Part shown: piece by piece, positions 35,874-44,464 of the stretch
Numbering within the stretch: the first letter of the stretch is position 1
How the letters are laid out: every line of letters starts with the position of its first letter
Program-made: the position numbers and the translations under genes
NCBI RefSeq assembly: GCF_030010215.1
Contig: NZ_JASCRR010000001.1
Span: forward strand, 310,001-374,000
Length of the DNA stretch: 64,000 bases
Reading direction: 5' to 3'
DNA from: Tianweitania sp. UT-5YL-CI-8
Lineage (GTDB): Bacteria; Pseudomonadota; Alphaproteobacteria; Rhizobiales; Rhizobiaceae
Notes under the pieces: generated by a model
Told to the model about the DNA's origin: nothing
The model's database searches: none
What the model saw: only the letters and a program-made list of their open reading frames with translations

Positions 35874-37193
35874 TCAGATATCGAGCGTTGTGGCATGTTC
35901 CCACGAGGTGAATTGGGAGCAATAGGTGTTCCATTCGCCATGCTTCAGCTTCAAATAAGCGGCGGAAAAGCCTGTCCCGAGGGCTGCCTGTAGTTCGGTG
36001 TCTTTCTCATATTCACGCAGCGCATCGAGCAGGTTCAGCGGCAGCTTCGGTGCATCGGTGACGGTGTGGCCATCCTTGTACATGTCGATGTCGTAGTGAC
36101 GGCCAGGATCGGCCTGCGTCCTGATACCGGACAGGCCGGCGGCGATGATGATGGCCTGCAGCAGATAGGGATTGACCGCGCCATCGGGCAGGCGAAGCTC
36201 GAAACGGCCGGGACCGGGCACGCGAACCATGTGGGTGCGATTGTTGCCGGTCCAGGTCACGGTGTTCGGCGCCCATGTTGCACCCGAAACCGTACGCGGC
36301 GCGTTGATGCGCTTATAGGAATTGACGGTCGGATTGGTGATCGCAGCCAGCGCGGAGGCATGTTTCATGATGCCGCCAAGGAACGTGCGGCCCTGTGCCG
36401 ACAGGCCGAAGGGCATCGCCTTGTCGGCAAAGGCGTTGTTCTTGCCTTCGGCGTCCCACACGGAGATATGCGCGTGGCACCCATTGCCGGTCAGGCCCTT
36501 GAACGGCTTGGGCATGAAGGTGGCGCGAAGGCCGTGCTTTTCAGCGACCGACTTGACCATGAACTTGAAGAAGGAGTGCTTGTCGGCGGTCTGCAGCGCG
36601 TCGTCATACTCCCAGTTCATCTCGAACTGGCCGTTCGCGTCCTCATGGTCGTTCTGGTAGGGCTTCCAGCCGAGTTCAAGCATGTAGTCGCAGATTTCGG
36701 CGATGACGTCGTAGCGGCGCATGACCGCCTGCTGGTCGTAGCAGGGCTTCTCGGCTGTGTCGTATTCGTCGGAGATTTTCGAACCGTCCGGCGTAATCAG
36801 GAAAAACTCGGGCTCAACGCCGGTCTTGACCCGCAAACCTTGGGCAGCGGCTTCTGCGACGAGTTTCTTTAAGACAACGCGCGGCGCCTGGTCGACCGGC
36901 TGATCTTCCATGACGCAATCGGCAGCGACCCAGGCAACGTCGCGCTTCCAGGGCAGGCGGATGACGGAGGACGCATCGGGAACGGCGAACAGATCGGGAT
37001 GCGCCGGCGTCAGATCGAGCCAGGTGGCGAAGCCAGCGAAACCCGCGCCATCTTTCTGCATGTCAGCAATCGCCTGGGCTGGAACCAGCTTGGCACGCTG
37101 GCCGCCGAACAGGTCTGTATAGCTGATCATGAAATATTTGATGCCGTTTTCGGCAGCATAGGTCGAGAGGTCCAGTGTCACGTCGTTCCCCAT
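35874..37193 (-). CDS. gmaS: gamma-glutamylmethylamide synthetase (glutamine synthetase family)
   Basis: The 439-residue protein has the glutamine synthetase layout. ISYTDLFGGQRAKLVP lies in the beta-grasp domain. GVEPEFFLITPDG and NDHEDANGQFEMNWEY carry metal-binding Glu. GNGCHAHISVWD, NSYKRINAPRTVSGATWAPN and GRFELRLPDGAVNPYL complete it. General annotation often calls it glutamine synthetase III or GlnT. Its position directly after mgsABC and near mgdABCD identifies GmaS, which joins methylamine to glutamate using ATP. The ATG after GAGACAAAAACT is used; a TTG six codons earlier has a poorly spaced site. Function is assigned from family plus context. Confidence 0.88.
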   Translation of the reverse strand: MGNDVTLDLSTYAAENGIKYFMISYTDLFGGQRAKLVPAQAIADMQKDGAGFAGFATWLDLTPAHPDLFAVPDASSVIRLPWKRDVAWVAADCVMEDQPVDQAPRVVLKKLVAEAAAQGLRVKTGVEPEFFLITPDGSKISDEYDTAEKPCYDQQAVMRRYDVIAEICDYMLELGWKPYQNDHEDANGQFEMNWEYDDALQTADKHSFFKFMVKSVAEKHGLRATFMPKPFKGLTGNGCHAHISVWDAEGKNNAFADKAMPFGLSAQGRTFLGGIMKHASALAAITNPTVNSYKRINAPRTVSGATWAPNTVTWTGNNRTHMVRVPGPGRFELRLPDGAVNPYLLQAIIIAAGLSGIRTQADPGRHYDIDMYKDGHTVTDAPKLPLNLLDALREYEKDTELQAALGTGFSAAYLKLKHGEWNTYCSQFTSWEHATTLDI

Positions 37194-37251
37194 AGTTTTT
37201 GTCTCGTTCAAAGTCCTTGGCCGCGCCCTCCCAAGCGCGGTTCAAGACCGA

Positions 37252-38580
37252 TTAGAAGCCACCCTTGCCAGGATACCAGCCGGTTCCGGCAAGCGGTATC
37301 TGCGCCATCGCGGCTGCTTCAAGCGTCAGCGCGCAGAGGTCCTCGGGCTCGAGATTGTGCAGATGGTTCTTGCCGCAGGCGCGCGCGATGGTCTGCGCTT
37401 CCAGCGTCATCACCTTGAGGTAATTGGCGAGGCGGCGACCGGCGGCCACCGGATCGAGCCGCTTGGCCAGTTCCGGGTCCTGCGTGGTGATGCCGGCGGG
37501 ATCCTTGCCCTCATGCCAATCGTCATAAGCACCTGCCGTGGTGCCGAGCGCCTGATATTCGGATTCCCATTTCGGGTCGTTGTCACCGATGGCCACCAGC
37601 GCCGCCGTACCGATGGCTACGGCATCAGCACCGAGCGCAAGCGCCTTGGCGACATCGGCGCCTGAGCGGATACCGCCCGAGACGATCAATTGCACCTTGC
37701 GGTGCATGCCGAGATCCTGCAGCGCCTGGACGGCGGGCCGGATGCAGGCCAGCGTCGGCATGCCGACATTCTCGATGAAGACGTCCTGCGTGGCCGCAGT
37801 GCCGCCCTGCATGCCATCCAGCACGACGACGTCGGCGCCCGCCTTTACCGCAAGCGCGGTGTCGTAGTAAGGGCGCGCACCGCCGACCTTGATGTAGATC
37901 GGCTTTTCCCAGTCGGTGATTTCCCGCAGTTCGAGAATCTTGATCTCCAGATCGTCAGGTCCGGTCCAATCGGGGTGGCGGCAGGCCGAGCGCTGGTCGA
38001 TGCCCTTGGGCAGGTTGCGCATGTTGGCGACGCGGTCGGAAATCTTCTGGCCCAAAAGCATGCCGCCGCCGCCAGGCTTTGCGCCCTGCCCGACTACGAC
38101 CTCAATGGCATCCGCACGGCGCAGGTCCTTTGGGTTCATGCCGTAGCGCGACGGCAGATACTGATAGACCAGCGTCTGCGAATGGCCCCGCTCCTCGTCG
38201 GTCATGCCGCCGTCGCCGGTGGTGGTGGACGTTCCGGCTAGCGTGGCACCACGACCAAGTGCTTCCTTGGCGTTGCCCGACAGTGCACCAAAGCTCATGC
38301 CGGCGATGGTGATCGGCGTTTTCAGCGTGATCGGCTTCTTGGCAAAGCGTGTGCCCAAGGTGACGGTCGTATCGCACTTCTCGCGATAGCCTTCGAGCGG
38401 ATAGCGCGAGATCGAGGCGCCGAGGAACAGCAGATCGTCGAAATGCGGCACCTTGCGCTTCGTGCCGGCGCCGCGAATGTCATAGATGCCGGTGGCCGCC
38501 GCGCGGCGGATTTCGGCCAGCGTGTAGTCGTCGAAAGTGGCTGACTTGCGCGGCGGCGTGAAGGGGTTGTGATAGCTCAT
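37252..38580 (-). CDS. mgsC: N-methylglutamate synthase subunit C (glutamate synthase FMN-domain protein)
   Basis: The 442-residue protein matches the FMN-binding alpha/beta barrel of glutamate synthase: ITIAGMSFGALSGNAKEALGRGA, GDGGMTDEERGHS, GQGAKPGGGGMLLGQKIS, IYIKVGGA and QLIVSGGIRSGADVAKALALGADAVAIGTAAL. In the three-subunit enzyme it makes N-methylglutamate from gamma-glutamylmethylamide and 2-oxoglutarate or glutamate. The same protein is called GlxD in Sinorhizobium. It lies 15 bp after mgsB and 58 bp before gmaS. True glutamate synthase is excluded because the domains are split into three short genes in the mgs order. Confidence 0.87.
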   Translation of the reverse strand: MSYHNPFTPPRKSATFDDYTLAEIRRAAATGIYDIRGAGTKRKVPHFDDLLFLGASISRYPLEGYREKCDTTVTLGTRFAKKPITLKTPITIAGMSFGALSGNAKEALGRGATLAGTSTTTGDGGMTDEERGHSQTLVYQYLPSRYGMNPKDLRRADAIEVVVGQGAKPGGGGMLLGQKISDRVANMRNLPKGIDQRSACRHPDWTGPDDLEIKILELREITDWEKPIYIKVGGARPYYDTALAVKAGADVVVLDGMQGGTAATQDVFIENVGMPTLACIRPAVQALQDLGMHRKVQLIVSGGIRSGADVAKALALGADAVAIGTAALVAIGDNDPKWESEYQALGTTAGAYDDWHEGKDPAGITTQDPELAKRLDPVAAGRRLANYLKVMTLEAQTIARACGKNHLHNLEPEDLCALTLEAAAMAQIPLAGTGWYPGKGGF

Positions 38581-38595
38581 GATGTGTCCCCTGCC

Positions 38596-39318
38596 TCAAT
38601 ATGCGTCGGCGTTGTCGATGTTGAAATTGTAGAGCTTGCGGGCCGAACCGTAGCGCTTGAACTCGTCCGGCTTCACGTCGGTGACACCAGCCTTTTCGAG
38701 AAGATCGGCAAGCAGCTTGAGATGCTTCGGCTTCATCTCCTTCTGAACGCAGTCAGCGCCCAGGCTTTTGACGGCGCCACGCACGAAGAGCTTGGCTTCG
38801 TAAAGCGAGTCGCCGAGCGCATCGCCCGCATCGCCCAGCACCACCAGATGGCCGGACTGACCCATGAAAGCCGACATGTGGCCAATAGAGCCATGGACGA
38901 CAATGTCGATGCCCTTCATCGAAATCCCGCAACGCGATGCGGCGTTGCCCTTGATGACGAGGAGACCGCCGCGACCCGTGGCGCCGGCATATTGGGAAGC
39001 GTCGCCCTCGATGACGACGGTGCCAGACATCATGTTCTCGGCCACGCCTGGGCCGGCCGAGCCATGCACGGTGACCGTGCCGCCGTCGTTCATTCCAGCA
39101 CAGTAATAGCCGACCGAACCCTTAACCTCGACGGTGACCGGCGTGTCGATGCCGACGGCGACGGAATGGCTGCCCCGCGGATTGACGACCTCGAAATCCG
39201 TGTCGTTGGCGCCGGGCGCAATCGCATGCAGTGCGCTGTTAAGTTCGCGCAGAGGGGTGGTGGCAAGGTCGAAAACGCGCATCGATTCAAGACTTTCTTG
39301 TTGGACGCTGGTGTTCAC
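38596..39318 (-). CDS. mgsB: N-methylglutamate synthase subunit B (GXGXG domain)
   Basis: The 240-residue protein is a right-handed beta-helix of the GXGXG type found at the C-terminus of glutamate synthase. Repeats read SVGYYCAGMNDGGTVTVHGSAGPGVAENMMSGTVVIEGDAS and NAASRCGISMKGIDIVVHGSIGHMSAFMGQSGHLVVLGDAGD. It serves as the structural and channel subunit between MgsA and MgsC (GlxC in Sinorhizobium). I draw the start at a GTG just after the mgsA stop; an ATG at codon 13 (MRVFDLATTPLRELN) fits the family N-terminus and may be the real start. Confidence 0.85.
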   Translation of the reverse strand: MNTSVQQESLESMRVFDLATTPLRELNSALHAIAPGANDTDFEVVNPRGSHSVAVGIDTPVTVEVKGSVGYYCAGMNDGGTVTVHGSAGPGVAENMMSGTVVIEGDASQYAGATGRGGLLVIKGNAASRCGISMKGIDIVVHGSIGHMSAFMGQSGHLVVLGDAGDALGDSLYEAKLFVRGAVKSLGADCVQKEMKPKHLKLLADLLEKAGVTDVKPDEFKRYGSARKLYNFNIDNADAY

Positions 39319-39320
39319 GG

Positions 39321-40220
39321 TCAGGCTGCCTTCTCGTGGTCCCAGAAGTAGACGGTCGCAGGCTCAGGTTCCCAGACGCGAGCGGCCTCGATACCCGGCA
39401 AATTGACCAGGGCGCGATATTCGGACCCGAAGGCGACATACTGGTCGGTCTCGGCCATGACTGCCGGCTTGCAGGCGATCGGATCGCGCACGACGCCGAA
39501 GCCGGACTTGGTGCCGACGACGAAGGTGAAGAAGCCGTCGAGATCGTCAAGCGCGCCTTCCAGCGCCTGGCCCAGATCCTTGCCCTTGGCCATTTCGGCG
39601 GTGAGATAGGCGGCTGCAACTTCCGAGTCGTTCTGGGTTTCGAAGGTCATGCCCTCGCGGATGAGTTCGCGGCGCAGATTGTTGTGGTTCGAGAGCGAGC
39701 CGTTGTGCACCAGGCACTGGTCGGCGCCGGTCGAGAACGGGTGTGCGCCGAGCGTTGTGACAGCCGATTCCGTCGCCATACGGGTATGGCCGATGCCATG
39801 CGTGCCGGACATTGCGCGAACACCAAAGCGCGCCACGACATCCTTCGGCAGGCCGACTTCCTTGTAGATTTCGACACTGTCGCCCGACCCCATGACTCGC
39901 ACATCAGGACGGCTGGCAGTGAGAAAGGCGCGGATATCAGCGATGTCAGCAGCGGTTTCGACAACCGCATGGGTGCTTTTTATCGTGACCGAAGCGTCTA
40001 TGCCCGCCGCCTTCAGGTCCGCATCAAGTTGCGGAAAATCCTGATCGGGCGCCGCCGACTGCAGCGTGACTTTGGTCTTGCCGTCCGCTTTGCCATAAAT
40101 CGCGATGCCAGCGGAATCTGGCCCGCGATCCGTCATCGTGATCAGCATATCGGAGAGAAGCTCGCCGAGCTGAGGTTCAAGCGCCTTGTCCTTCAGAAAC
40201 AATCCAACAATGCCGCACAT
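39321..40220 (-). CDS. mgsA: N-methylglutamate synthase subunit A (class II amidotransferase)
   Basis: The 299-residue protein begins MCGIVGLFL, exposing the Cys2 nucleophile of class II glutamine amidotransferases. GTHGIGHTRMATESAVTTLGAHPFS and LVHNGSLSNHNNLRRELIREG complete the glutaminase site. In the mgs complex it releases methylamine, rather than ammonia, from gamma-glutamylmethylamide (GlxB in Sinorhizobium). The ATG follows GGAG with seven-base spacing. It leads the operon mgsABC-gmaS-purU-folD; its 241-bp upstream region contains an AT-rich palindrome and the start of a decayed antitoxin gene on the other strand. Confidence 0.87.
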   Translation of the reverse strand: MCGIVGLFLKDKALEPQLGELLSDMLITMTDRGPDSAGIAIYGKADGKTKVTLQSAAPDQDFPQLDADLKAAGIDASVTIKSTHAVVETAADIADIRAFLTASRPDVRVMGSGDSVEIYKEVGLPKDVVARFGVRAMSGTHGIGHTRMATESAVTTLGAHPFSTGADQCLVHNGSLSNHNNLRRELIREGMTFETQNDSEVAAAYLTAEMAKGKDLGQALEGALDDLDGFFTFVVGTKSGFGVVRDPIACKPAVMAETDQYVAFGSEYRALVNLPGIEAARVWEPEPATVYFWDHEKAA

Positions 40221-40295
40221 GCAACAGCTCCGTATCTGGGTGATGGACGCGGTGTAGCAAGAAGTCGGAGGTATCGCAATCGTTAGGAATATAAA

Positions 40296-40310
40296 ATTCT
40301 TAAAAAGAAT
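40296..40310. promoter_or_regulatory. AT-rich palindrome in the mgs promoter region
   Basis: ATTCTT-AAA-AAGAAT is a perfect inverted repeat about 76-90 bp upstream of mgsA, inside the only AT-rich stretch of the gap. It could be the operator for the XRE-cupin or GlxA-type regulator encoded nearby. No protein is tied to it by sequence alone. Confidence 0.4.
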
Positions 40311-40443
40311 AATTACGCTGGCTTCTCATCGGTGGCGCGAGGATCTCCAGAGAGCCAGCCGGAGGTGCGGATACCGTATGTGCTGAGAAGATGACCTCAA
40401 GACGTTGATACATGATCGGCCGGTTGCTAATATGTGACCATAA

Positions 40444-41112
<669 letters not shown>

Positions 41113-41128
41113 GTCGTCTTTGTCGGCA

Positions 41129-41788
41129 CTACTGCGGATAAGAGATGATCGACAAATAGCGCGCCGGCAATTTCACCAATTGTTCTGGGCCATGCGGCGC
41201 ATCGGCGTCGAAAAACAGGCTGTCGCCGGGCTGCATCGTATAGAGCCGGTCGCCATGGCGATACACGACCTCACCCTCCAGCATATAGAGGAATTCCAGG
41301 CCCTCGTGCTGGAAGGTCGGGAATACGTCCGAGGCGGTCGTCAACGTGATCAGATAGGGCTCGACGGTGACGCCGCTGGAATTGTTCTCGAACGCGCCCA
41401 AAAGGCTGTATTGATGGCCGGCGCGCGTGCCGCGCCGCTCGATGTTCACGCCCTCGCCCGCCTTGACGAATGTAGCGCTGCGGATTTCCTCAAACCCCTT
41501 GAAGAAGGCTGTAAGCGGCAGGCCGAGCGCCTTGGACAGCGCCTGCAGCGTAGTCAGCGATGGCGAGATGTTGCCGTTTTCGATCTTGGACAGCATGCCA
41601 ACCGACATCTCCGTGGCCACGGCCAGATCGGTGATGGTCAGCCCCAGCTTCTTGCGGTAGGCACGCACCTCACGACCGATCGCCATTTCGAGATTGTTCT
41701 CGCGAGGCTCGCGTACTGCATGCGGATCCTGGCTGAACGCCGGTCTCGAAGACGGACCCTCTTCAGCTTTTGCAGTTCTACGCGCCAA
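41129..41788 (-). CDS. XRE-family regulator with C-terminal cupin domain
   Basis: The protein has a helix-turn-helix (GREVRAYRKKLGLTITDLAVATEMSVGMLSKIENGNISPSLTTLQALSKALG) and a C-terminal cupin sensor (FPTFQHEGLEFLYMLEGEVVYRHGDRLYTMQPGDSLFFDADAPHGP). The drawn start is a TTG after TTGGGGTATCGGCA. A farther TTG at 41839 and an ATG at 41686 are alternatives; the last still keeps both domains. It lies just downstream of the GlxA-type gene and between mgs and mgd operons. It is a candidate regulator of methylamine use, perhaps sensing an amino-acid intermediate. This is inference from position. Confidence 0.8.
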   Translation of the reverse strand: MARRTAKAEEGPSSRPAFSQDPHAVREPRENNLEMAIGREVRAYRKKLGLTITDLAVATEMSVGMLSKIENGNISPSLTTLQALSKALGLPLTAFFKGFEEIRSATFVKAGEGVNIERRGTRAGHQYSLLGAFENNSSGVTVEPYLITLTTASDVFPTFQHEGLEFLYMLEGEVVYRHGDRLYTMQPGDSLFFDADAPHGPEQLVKLPARYLSIISYPQ

Positions 41789-41856
41789 TGCCGATACCCC
41801 AATTTTTCTCAGGACTATAATAAGGCAGGAAAAATTCAACCGCGAAGAAAACTCGG

Positions 41857-42810
41857 CTAGAGCTTTTTTCGCGTTTCACGGGGTGTCTCCTTATAAACGC
41901 TGCCATAGGCCCCCGAAAAATGCGCGGCACTCGAAAAGCCGGTCGCAAAGGCGATTTCCGAGATCGACAAGGGACTCTGCTCGATGAGGCGGCGGGCGTG
42001 GCGCAAGCGGATCGACCTGTAAGTCTCCAGAAAGCCCAAACCCAGTTCATTGGCAAACAGCCGGTCGATATGGCGTTCGCTGACGCCGGCAAAGGCCGCC
42101 ATCGCAGCGCGTGGCAGAGGCTGCTCGATCGTCAATTCCATTTTCTCCAATATTGCGAGAAGAGCGGGATGGTGCGTGCCGAAGCGTTCCGCCGCCGAGC
42201 CGCGCTGCGGCGCTGTCGGCTCGGCCACCGCGGCATGCAGGTACCAGTCGCTGACCCGTCGGGCGAAATGAGATCCCATCCGTTCGGCGATCAGGGCGTG
42301 CATCATGTCGAGCGGGGCGATGCCGCCGCCACAAGTGATGCGGTCACCGTCGAGCACGTAGCGTGCCTGGCGCGGCGCCAGATGCGGAAAGGTTTCCCTC
42401 AGCACCGGCGCGTGTTCCCAATGGATCGTGAAATCGCGGTTTTCGAGCAGACCTGCGGCAGCCAGCAGAAAGGAGCCGCTGGAAATCGCGCCGATGCGGA
42501 TGCCTTGCCGCGACAGGCGTCTCAGCGTAGAGATCAGCGTATCGTTGCCCATCCAATCCTGCGGGCCGCCGCCGGCGCAAATGAAGATCGTATGGCACCC
42601 ATCCCCTTCGGTGGACAGGGCCTTGCAGTCGATGGCCAGGCCTGACGAACTGGCCACGGCCAAGCCATCAACGGACAGCGGAACGACCTCGTAGAGATCG
42701 ACGCCGGAAAGCAGATTGGCGGCCCGCAACGGTTCGGTGGCCGACGCGTAGGACATCAGTGCGAAATTGCTGATGAGCACAAAGCCCATCCGGTAGGTAT
42801 CGGAAGCCAT
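41857..42810 (-). CDS. glxA: GlxA-type AraC regulator with DJ-1/PfpI-like domain
   Basis: The 317-residue protein has an N-terminal glutamine-amidotransferase-like domain (residues 8-170) and a C-terminal AraC helix-turn-helix pair (LPRAAMAAFAGVSERHIDRLFANELGLGFLETYRSIRLRHARRLIEQSPLSISEIAFATGFSSAAHFSGAYGSVYKETPRE). The nucleophile position has Ser110 instead of Cys (IGAISSGSFLL), so it should sense a ligand, not catalyse. It matches the glxA gene that lies beside glxBCD and glnT in Sinorhizobium. It diverges from mgdA across 107 bp, making it the best candidate activator of the mgd operon. Confidence 0.85.
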   Translation of the reverse strand: MASDTYRMGFVLISNFALMSYASATEPLRAANLLSGVDLYEVVPLSVDGLAVASSSGLAIDCKALSTEGDGCHTIFICAGGGPQDWMGNDTLISTLRRLSRQGIRIGAISSGSFLLAAAGLLENRDFTIHWEHAPVLRETFPHLAPRQARYVLDGDRITCGGGIAPLDMMHALIAERMGSHFARRVSDWYLHAAVAEPTAPQRGSAAERFGTHHPALLAILEKMELTIEQPLPRAAMAAFAGVSERHIDRLFANELGLGFLETYRSIRLRHARRLIEQSPLSISEIAFATGFSSAAHFSGAYGSVYKETPRETRKKL

Positions 42811-42917
42811 GTCCTATTTTTACACTTATTCGTCCTGTTCCTGCAATCGCTCAATGGTTTTCTCTGCTATTTTCCAAGCCGGCTTTGCAAAGACGCATGA
42901 TTCAAGGGCCTTCCTGA

Positions 42918-44168
42918 ATGCGCTATTCGGCACTATCGGTTTTTCTCAACGGCTTGCGCGGTAACAAGGGCTGGGGGCCGGCCTGGCGCTCGCCGCAGCC
43001 CAAGCCGCATTACGATGTGGTGATCGTCGGTGGTGGCGGGCACGGGCTGGCAACCGCCTATTATCTCGCCAAGGAATTCGGCATCACCAATGTCGCGGTA
43101 GTCGAAAAAGGTTATATCGGCTCCGGCAATGTCGGCCGCAACACGACCATCATCCGCTCCAACTATCTGCTGCAGGGCAACAACCCGTTCTACGAGCTAT
43201 CGATGAAGCTGTGGGAAGGGCTGGAGCAGGACTTCAACTTCAACGCCATGGTCTCGCAGCGCGGCGTGGTTAATCTCTACCACTCTGACGCACAGCGTGA
43301 CGCCTATACGAGACGCGGCAATGCCATGCGGCTGCATGGCGTTGATGCCGATCTGCTCGACCGTGAGCAGATCAGCGCTATGCTGCCATTCCTCGATTTC
43401 GACAATGCACGCTTTCCGATCCAAGGCGGGCTGATGCAGAAGCGCGGCGGAACCGTGCGCCACGACGCGGTGGCATGGGGTTATGCGCGCGGTGCCGACA
43501 TGCGCGGCGTCGACATCATCCAGGATTGCGAGGTTACCGGCATCCGCCGCGAGAACGGTGTGGTGACCGGCGTGGAGACCACCAAAGGCTTCATCGGCTG
43601 CGGCAAGCTGGCGCTGGCTGCCGCCGGCAACTCGTCGCGCGTCGCAGAGATGGCCGGCATGAAGCTGCCGCTCGAAAGCCATGTGCTGCAAGCCTTCGTA
43701 TCGGAAGGCCTGAAGCCGTTCATCGATTGCGTGGTGACCTTCGGCGCGGGACACTTCTACTGTTCTCAGTCGGACAAGGGCGGCCTCGTCTTTGGCGGCG
43801 ACATCGACGGCTACAATTCCTACGCCCAGCGCGGCAACCTTGCCACCGTCGAACACGTCGCGGAAGCCGGCAAGGCGATGATACCCGGCCTGTCGCGGGT
43901 GCGCGTGCTGCGTTCGTGGGGCGGCATCATGGATATGAGCATGGACGGCTCGCCGATCATCGATCGAACCCATATCGACAATCTCTACCTCAACAGCGGC
44001 TGGTGCTATGGCGGCTTCAAGGCGACACCAGCGTCCGGCTTCTGCTTTGCCCATCTGATCGCGCGCAACACGCCGCAGGAGACGGCGACGGCTTTCCGCC
44101 TCGACCGTTTCGCGCGCGGCTTCATGCTTGACGAAAAGGGCCAGGGCGCCCAGCCCAACCTGCACTGA
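42918..44168 (+). CDS. mgdA: N-methylglutamate dehydrogenase subunit A (sarcosine oxidase beta-like)
   Basis: The 416-residue flavoprotein has the FAD motif VVIVGGGGHGLATAYYLAKEFG (about 34-55). His182 in TVRHDAVAWGYA corresponds to the residue that binds FMN covalently in heterotetrameric sarcosine oxidase beta. It oxidises N-methylglutamate to glutamate and a one-carbon unit carried on THF. It leads the mgdABCD operon. Annotation as soxB is equally common, since the subunits are homologous. The presence of mgsABC and gmaS favours N-methylglutamate as substrate. Confidence 0.85.
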   Translation: MRYSALSVFLNGLRGNKGWGPAWRSPQPKPHYDVVIVGGGGHGLATAYYLAKEFGITNVAVVEKGYIGSGNVGRNTTIIRSNYLLQGNNPFYELSMKLWEGLEQDFNFNAMVSQRGVVNLYHSDAQRDAYTRRGNAMRLHGVDADLLDREQISAMLPFLDFDNARFPIQGGLMQKRGGTVRHDAVAWGYARGADMRGVDIIQDCEVTGIRRENGVVTGVETTKGFIGCGKLALAAAGNSSRVAEMAGMKLPLESHVLQAFVSEGLKPFIDCVVTFGAGHFYCSQSDKGGLVFGGDIDGYNSYAQRGNLATVEHVAEAGKAMIPGLSRVRVLRSWGGIMDMSMDGSPIIDRTHIDNLYLNSGWCYGGFKATPASGFCFAHLIARNTPQETATAFRLDRFARGFMLDEKGQGAQPNLH

Positions 44169-44188
44169 CCCCGCAAGGATTTCGAACC

Positions 44189-44464
44189 ATGGCAAGCCTC
44201 GTTTCCTGCCCTCATTGCGGCAGCAGACCCAAGGAAGAATTCACCGTCAAGGGCGCGGCACTGAAGCGGCCCGCGCCAGATGCCGGCCAAGAACGCTGGA
44301 TGGATTACGTCTATCTCCGCGACAACCCGCGTGGAGCTTATGACGAATATTGGCATCACACGTCCGGCTGCCGGCGCTGGCTGGTGGTGACGCGCGACAC
44401 CGCGACGCATGAAATCGCGGCCAGCCGCGATGCCGCACTCGACGTTCCGGAAACCCGCGCATGA
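44189..44464 (+). CDS. mgdB: N-methylglutamate dehydrogenase subunit B (sarcosine oxidase delta-like)
   Basis: The 91-residue protein has SCPHCGSRPKEEF at the N-terminus and YDEYWHHTSGCRRWL in the middle. Two Cys, a His and a later Cys form the zinc site of the delta subunit. RGAYDEYWHHTSGCRRW is the SoxD family hallmark. It lies 20 bp after mgdA and overlaps mgdC in an ATGA junction. It is a small structural subunit of the heterotetramer. Confidence 0.87.
   Translation: MASLVSCPHCGSRPKEEFTVKGAALKRPAPDAGQERWMDYVYLRDNPRGAYDEYWHHTSGCRRWLVVTRDTATHEIAASRDAALDVPETRA

Noticed and set aside
35874-37193. Housekeeping glutamine synthetase
   Set aside because: The gene sits in the mgs operon, and the protein fits the gmaS branch by context.
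37252-40220. Glutamate synthase (GOGAT) split into pieces by frameshifts
   Set aside because: The three genes each have their own start and stop and follow the known mgsA-B-C order; missing segments of GOGAT are not present in other frames.
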